Source: Ooceraea biroi (lineage: Eukaryota; Arthropoda; Insecta; Hymenoptera; Formicidae). From it: a DNA stretch of 64,000 nucleotides. Location: the NCBI RefSeq assembly GCF_003672135.1, contig NC_039511.1, positions 3,498,464-3,562,463 of the forward strand, in the 5' to 3' direction. The notes below the pieces were generated by a model. That model did no database searches, had not been told where the DNA came from, and saw only the letters and a program-made list of their open reading frames with translations. Of this stretch, positions 57,798 through 64,000 are shown piece after piece. Within the stretch, counting starts at the first letter, position 1. Each line of letters starts with the position of its first letter. Made by a program: the position numbers and the translations under genes.

Positions 57798-60769
57798 TAT
57801 GTCACAGCACAAGAATATTTATTATACAAAAAAGAATTGCAAGTTTTATATGTCGAATATATAGAGATTATACTTTCTATCCTTTTTACACTATTTTCGA
57901 CGTATCGACATTCTCGGTCGGAGGAAAAAAAATGTCGCACGTTTTATTTTTACATTTTGTCAATGGCGATGACGCGGTGCTAACAAAGATCTCGAAAATC
58001 GTTATTGAAAACGCGAAAATGCTCCTCGTTGTAAATAATTGGATAAGCAGCGCGGAGAGCGCTATGAAATCACGGTAAATTAATCAACAGAGGACTGATC
58101 TCCGGTTACCGAAAAATATCACGCTAATGAGTGGACGAGGCAGATTTATCCGGGGGATAGGGAGCAGGCTGTGGTCACTTCAAACGTCGATGCCGATCGT
58201 AAACCGTGCCGCACAAGCGTATTGACGATAACAATTACCGCTCCGTTACAAACGTCCAGGCCGTATGGGATATGTACAGGTCCGAGGCAGAGCTTAGCTC
58301 GTGTAATTAGCGCTAATTAATACAGTGCGATCGGCTCGGTCGCGGGAGATTCCAGTGACGCGAGTTCAGAGTGAAGAGCGCAATTAAGGAAAACAACGGT
58401 ATTCTTGCATGCGTACATATATGTGTGTTTTTCCGATTTGATCGTGAGGCGTATTGATTCCTCGTTGCTGCAAAACACGTCGCGGTAAAGTTACACGATC
58501 AAATAACGAGGAACGAATCACATTTCCGACGAAATTTGTCGATATTATTTATTTATGCACACTGAACGAATGCGGACTAATCGCAGATCTCCGTATAATT
58601 GTTTTCACGGCGTTTTTCTGCAGCAACAGCTATACGTGATTCATCCTGCGAGCATTTCCTGACGCTTACGATACCACCTCGACTGAGGGTAGCCTTATTT
58701 CTTTTCTCTTCTCTTTTAAGAGAGGAAGACGTACGCCGTCTCGCGCACGTCGTCGATAGAAGGGTCGCATGCGGCTCGACTTTCTTGTTATTATGAAACT
58801 CATATGTTCTCTCAATTGAGATGCCACGATGCTGTCATAAAGCGTTTCGAATGTCACGCACTTTGTTGGCTTACGCGCGATGTGCAGCAAAATATTATTT
58901 GCAACTGTTATCTGACAAGTGTTTGTGTCAGAACTAAAACGCCAATAAGCGCTAGCAATTAGCTGAAAATGATAATATCAATGTAATGTCGATAGTTTAT
59001 CGATAATATTTATCGTGTAGTTCTGTTGGCATAATAGTATTAGAAATTACATTATTATTAAAAATATTGGTTGACAATCGTTAACGAAGTGCTTATCGTT
59101 AACGTTGCCACAGTTCTGATCACCGACGTCGGCGCGTGGTATCGACAGCTCACGGGAAGTCGTATAATAGGAGAAGAGAAAAACGCAAGCGCGCGCGAAA
59201 TTAAAGCGATATGAAAAGTCTCTCGCAGGTGGCAATGTGCACGGCTACTATTATTACGATATTAAGCAAATTGCACGCAAAGGTAAACCGGTTAGCCGAA
59301 GGCTGATCGTTTCGAGTGTCCGCGCTCCGAAGTAAGATATAAACATGGAAATGCACTGCGGGAAACGATATCGCGCGGGAAACGCGCCGGCTGTTTGCTC
59401 CATGCCTCCTCCGTATTAAAATGTTAGTTTGAATTAATTAAGTTATATATCGATGGAATTATGTAAGGTACTAGGATAATTATCGTTAATTAATCGGCTT
59501 TAACACACATATATATCGGATGTATACATCATGTATTGTAATGTATCGTATGATGAAATCTTGCGCATTAATTTGCTGTTGGCGAAAAATTCGATACCAT
59601 GCGGACAAGCAGAGATCCATACGTTCCTTTTTTGAATGCTTTTTCCCGGAAAATTTGCATAATATATAGCCATTATTTGCATTTATTTAACCTTTACTTA
59701 TACGAAAGGAAAAGGAATTTTCGAGCTACCAATGTACATAAAAGCATCATACGTAATATGCCATTATTGAGGGATTAATGTAACGGGTAATAAAGCTTAG
59801 AATGTAAAGGTGTAAGGTCAAGAAGATATAAATTAAAGCCCACACAGGTGCGAATTTCAAAAATATTAATGTACGTCTGCAAAATATGCCTATTTTGTGA
59901 TGATATGCTTGTGCACTCTTATAAGTTACGCGTTGTAAACGTCGTGTCACACGCAGTGATTACCGGTTGCTAGCGTTATACTTGATTTCCCAACTCGGGC
60001 ATAAATGGGATAGCAGAGAAATCACAAACTGCATTTTTTTTCCTCGACCCGCATACATAAGCTCGTAACGAGTCGTTAAAAACATGTTTCTTCCGTGGGC
60101 AATTATTACACATACCTTTCCATTACTTAATTACATTAATAGACTCTGACAATGTAATCATGATTTATGCTGACAAGCGCTGGCGTATCGTGACACGATT
60201 TTAATAGATTCCTCAGCTGAGCTTGATTAACTTTATATCTTCTCTTAATATCTCGCGATTCTCGTCGCGTTCATCTCATATGTAGCGAATTGTATATGAA
60301 CTTCAAGTTTCCAGTAATCATACATTTATAAAAATTCGGAAAATGCAAGTGGACTAACTGCATCTGCAATGCAAATCCGCTTTGAGCGCCAAGTTTAATA
60401 CCTCAAACGGGTCTAAATAAAAAATTTATATATTACCCCGGTTGATGTACCGAGTCGACGTGGTAAACCGCGATCTCGCATTTCCACCGTGAGTTTCACC
60501 ACGAACATCGCTGCATCGCGTGACGATCAATCGATCTATCCAATGATGAAGAACGAGGAAGTCGCGAAGTCGAAAGGATTGCCTTGATGCGCTTCCCGCG
60601 TCGCGGCCGCGGCGGCGGCGCGTAGCGTCGGGGGTAGCGACGGTTCGTCGTCGCGGGGGCGGTTTTAGTCCACTCCCACCTGTGTTGGCATCGCGTGACC
60701 ACGTGGTTGCCGGTATCCGTCGCGGCGCCGGTGCATTTAGCAGCATCGCCGACGACGGTCGTCACCACC

Positions 60770-60862
60770 GTCGGCGGAGGCGCCTCCACCACCACCGTCA
60801 CCACCACCACCACCACTACCGCCGCCACCACCACCATCAGCACCACTGTCAGCACCACCGTT
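60770..60862. repeat. CAC/CCG triplet-rich tract
   Basis: Imperfect ACC/CAC repeats, read as poly-His, poly-Thr or poly-Val/Gly depending on frame. Confidence 0.8.
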
Positions 60863-61842
60863 ACCTGGTGGTCCGTCATCCACCCGCGCTCTCAGTGTCA
60901 AGCGGACGACGCGTCTGTCGACGGGCGGGTTGTCTGCCTCGCGCGAGTCGAGAGGAAGCATTTCCCTCCTCCGGTCCGGTTAGCGACATCAAGAACACAG
61001 CAAGACGCCGATCCTCGTGATCTCGGTGGCGGGAAACGGAACATTCACCGCGTTAGATGCCGACTGTCGTTCGTCGTCTCTCTCTGTCGGTCTCTTTCCC
61101 TCTTATCTCGTCGATCAACCCCAACCACTATCCGCGCAGTCACCGATTTAGCGTAGCTCGCGATATAGAGATCGAGTCGACGGCGGTACTCGACGACCAG
61201 CACGACCCCCTCGTCGTCGCCGGGGAGGCTTAACCCTCCAAGTACGAGGGCATCGCCCGTCAAGAGGGAAGGTGACGGGCCTTCTGGCCTCCTCGAGGAT
61301 GCCGCCGCCGCCTCGTCGTCGGCGACGACGTGGATGTACGCGCTCGGTAAGGGATGATCCTCCTCGAAGTACGGACGCTCGTGGCGCGCGGACTATCGCG
61401 ACGGTCCCTCCCTCCCCCGTTGATATTTGATCTACGTGTGTTTGGTGCACATATCGGGATGATTGCGCGCGAGATTCGTTCGCACGATTCCCGCGACTTG
61501 CCGAAGAGATCAACGACCGATGTGGAACATCATCGTGCGATTTTCGTCAATCATGGATGTCTCGCACGTGTCATCGGTGAATACGGATTTATTCTGTCGT
61601 AACGTCTGGATCTTATCTGGAACAATAAGATGACGCATATCGTTCTTCAAGTTCCTAGATTGCTGTCAGCTGATGCTAACGATAAAGCAATCCTTCATCC
61701 GGCACTTCATCCGGCAGAATGCAATTTTCATTATCGCATGATCAAAGAACTGCGTCATTTTGCGTTAAGATCGTCGAGAGGAATCTTGGCCTTTGTCTCT
61801 TCCGCCCTTGATCGTCGCTCGATGAATTCACTTTCTCCACAG

Positions 61843-61930
61843 ATGACAATACTTCGGTTCGACGACATCATTTCGTCATCGAGCGAAGTACCCTCTCCAC
61901 TCTTTTCTTCCCGTTCGCGGATAGCAACAG
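61843..61930 (+). other. Possible exon, unidentified
   Basis: Bounded by CTCCACAG and CAACAG|GTATTA. One frame reads M-T-I-L-R-F-D-D-I-I-S-S-S-S-E-V-P-S-P-L. The borders are acceptable but the peptide is not recognised, and the donor is only average. Confidence 0.2.
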
Positions 61931-62741
61931 GTATTATAAGGTATCACTTCGTCGTCACGTCAGCATACTGGTCTCAATGGCGTAATCGTAATCGTAAAGT
62001 TTGATAAAGCTCGCTACTACGAAGCACAGGCATTATCGAAGGTCGTGCGCGCGTGGCGTTGCAATTCTTAGATAATGTCATTGTCGCCGTTATCTCAATC
62101 GTCACGCGATCTAAGGAATTTTTAATTCGTCGGCAGACGCGCCGAGTCAGGTGTCATGTCACCTTCAACTTCAGGTGAATGTTGCACGGTCGCGATAAAG
62201 TGGTGGATCTTTGTCAGAGATTCACGTAACATTTCTTGGATGAAATTCAATCAACTTCATTATACACGTGAGAGATTGTCGGCGCTCGAGTATCATCCTG
62301 GGCATCCCTCATCTCTTATTGTTAATCGTCACGCGGAATAAAGAACTCCGACTTGTTGTACGCAACCCCACGGCTTAACGTTTATTTCAATTGGAACGGA
62401 TGCCCGCAAATTCCCGTGCCTGAAAAAGTCGCGTGCGTAACATACCGTCATTACCGATGCACGAGTCATTATTAATAATCAGCTATTGCTAATCGCGTCT
62501 TAATGCAGTCGCAGGGATCGCGGGGAGCAACGCGCCGCGCGTTTATCGGGGCCTGATGAAGTCATTTACGACAGTCGTGTTTGAAATAACGCTCTCGCGC
62601 GGTCATTATGATTTTATTATCGTAATCTTGCCGATTTTTACAAGAGCGGGGGTATGAAAGTCGTGTGAAAGGATTTGTATTTAGCAATAACGCGAGGTCA
62701 GACGAAGAGGTGTTTGAAATATCATCCCAAGGGAAAACGTA

Positions 62742-62762
62742 TCTCTCTCTCTCTCTCTCTCT
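62742..62762. repeat. (TC)n microsatellite
   Basis: About ten TC units. Confidence 0.9.
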
Positions 62763-63380
62763 TCTGCATCTATCGTGGCACACGTTCAACCCCGGAACTG
62801 GTTTCTAGACCGGCTCGAACTTCAATCGTCTTTAGATTGTAGTCTCCGAAGGGTATTCGCTCCCGCGAACTCTCTCGCTCTCCCTCCTTCTCTTTCTTCC
62901 TCTCGCACAAGAACTGTTCTCCATACGCACGTTATTATGCGGTATATTTACCGCATGTCGATGCACCGCGAAGCGAAATGTCATAAAAGTACGGAATTGC
63001 CTGACAGCAAACAAGCACGAGGTAGCAATTAATGCGCGCACGAAGGCGGACGATTCGCCATAGGTACGCGCACGTAACCGTTGATTAATCGTCGATTTCG
63101 TCGTCCGGCCCGCAATTCTTGCCGATCTAGAGCTAGTCTTACGCAACGCCTCTTTGTGGCGCCTTTTTTCTTCGCCTCGGGAACGCGCACGATCGATGCG
63201 CGATGCATAGCCGTCGCGTCCGCGGTTTTTCGAGCGGGATAACATATTAATGCCGGAGAAGGCATCGACCTTTCGCATTTTGTTCGGTTGCGTTAATTTA
63301 CGTGTTCGGATGCCTCGATCGGCTCGCCGATTTTGCGCGAGTTATCTCCCCGCAGCTTTCTAAAAAAGCGTGGAAGCCAT

Positions 63381-63398
63381 TCTCTCTCTCTCTCTCTT
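63381..63398. repeat. (TC)n microsatellite
   Basis: About nine TC units. Confidence 0.85.
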
Positions 63399-63694
63399 CC
63401 ATATACGGTAATGATCGTTGCATCACTGTCATTAATATCCTACGTGCTGTTAACGATGATTCGCGCGCATTCCGAAACCGCGGGAAGTCCGATGATACGT
63501 GCCTCGGCCATCGGATTCGCAATCGTGACATTGGCGTGCTGTCACTCAAGGCTGCAGACTGTTTTGCACGTGAGACAAACTTACTCGCCTATTTCTCCAC
63601 CAGATTATGACGCGCGGTGTTGTTAGATTTCACGAGTTCTCGAGTTCAAGTTGTCGCGTCGCGCGTGACATAACGTACCCAGTAAGCGAAATGT

Positions 63695-63900
63695 GTGCAA
63701 TCTGCCAGCAGATTGGCAACAGATTACTGCGGAAGTTGATAGCAAATTGGCATCCGTTATGTCCGCATTAGGATAGTGATCTGCCAGCAGAGCCTGCTAA
63801 CAGACTCTGACAGCAGATTGGCGGCAGAAACCGAGCAGGATCTGTTAACATTTGACGGCAGATTGACAGCAGAAACCGAACAGAATCTGCAGCTTTTGGC
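63695..63900. repeat. Degenerate tandem repeat with CAGCAGATTGGC words
   Basis: Repeated units built around GACAGCAGATTGGCGGCAG and AACCGAGCAGGATCTG. At least two recent copies (about 63805-63850 and 63852-63892) and several more degraded ones occur to the left. Probably a minisatellite or part of a dispersed repeat that may continue past the window. Confidence 0.7.
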
Positions 63901-64000
63901 CATTCATATTTACGATATATTAAAGCATGTGTTTACTTTTAACACACTATAAATTGCCATTTTATATTACCATGTGTTAAAAGAACGCATTTGTTTGTTT

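Larger units (their letters stand above)
57798..63690. other. Gene-poor spacer
   Basis: AT-rich to 60.4 kb, then CpG-rich from 60.5 to 61.4 kb with CAC/CCG triplet repeats (60.77-60.86 kb) that keep several frames open at once. A possible 88-bp exon lies at 61843-61930. TC microsatellites occur at 62.74 and 63.38 kb. No gene is identified. Confidence 0.4.

Noticed and set aside
60426..61156. Overlapping His-, Thr- and Val-rich open frames
   Set aside because: Products of the CAC/CCG triplet tract; no recognisable domain.
63695..63900. CRISPR-like repeat array
   Set aside because: Units are degenerate, adjacent and without unique spacers, in a eukaryotic genome.

Overview
This window is nuclear DNA from an insect, most probably an ant or another hymenopteran. 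The genes are split by short GT-AG introns, their proteins resemble insect orthologs most closely, the spacers mix AT-rich stretches with CpG-rich ones, and the transposons include a mariner and a mariner/Tc1-related element of the kind common in ants. No prokaryotic gene organisation, CRISPR array or rRNA was seen. The assignment to Hymenoptera is inference.

Layout. 0-2.4 kb: 3'-truncated GLUT-class sugar transporter gene on the minus strand, whose first two exons appear to encode a coiled coil. 7.5-8.3 kb: an unrecognised minus-strand first exon with acidic, His-rich and Gly/Arg-rich tracts. 10.2-11.5 kb: a decayed full-length mariner. 11.5-25.6 kb: a long gene-poor stretch containing a CpG-rich, triplet-rich low-complexity block at about 19-21.7 kb. 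25.6-47.3 kb: the gene-dense core, in order VAP (minus), WDR77/MEP50 (plus), SND1/Tudor-SN (minus), Hsp83/Hsp90 (minus), SREK1IP1 (plus), NOSIP (plus). All six core genes could be traced exon by exon with consistent phases. 47.3-64 kb: another gene-poor region with several possible 5' splice donors near 47.6-48.2 kb, a TTAA-flanked foldback element, two similar 54-60 bp exon-like units, a 0.3 kb snapback repeat, a TA-flanked internally deleted transposon, and a degenerate tandem repeat at the right end.

Functional themes. WDR77 is the cofactor of the arginine methyltransferase PRMT5, and Tudor-SN carries a Tudor domain that reads symmetric dimethylarginine. The two genes are convergent neighbours here. 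SREK1IP1 and NOSIP also act in nuclear RNA or ubiquitin pathways. Hsp83 is the cytosolic Hsp90 chaperone and has clear heat-shock elements. VAP is the ER membrane-contact-site receptor.

The observations most worth follow-up are the coiled-coil extension of the glucose transporter, a P-type (THAP-related) transposon remnant with an 8-bp target duplication just upstream of NOSIP, a pre-miRNA-like hairpin in VAP intron 1, a near-perfect 48-bp inverted repeat upstream of the P element, and the pair of alternative exons at 54.6 and 56.4 kb. I did not find a clearly new multi-gene system.
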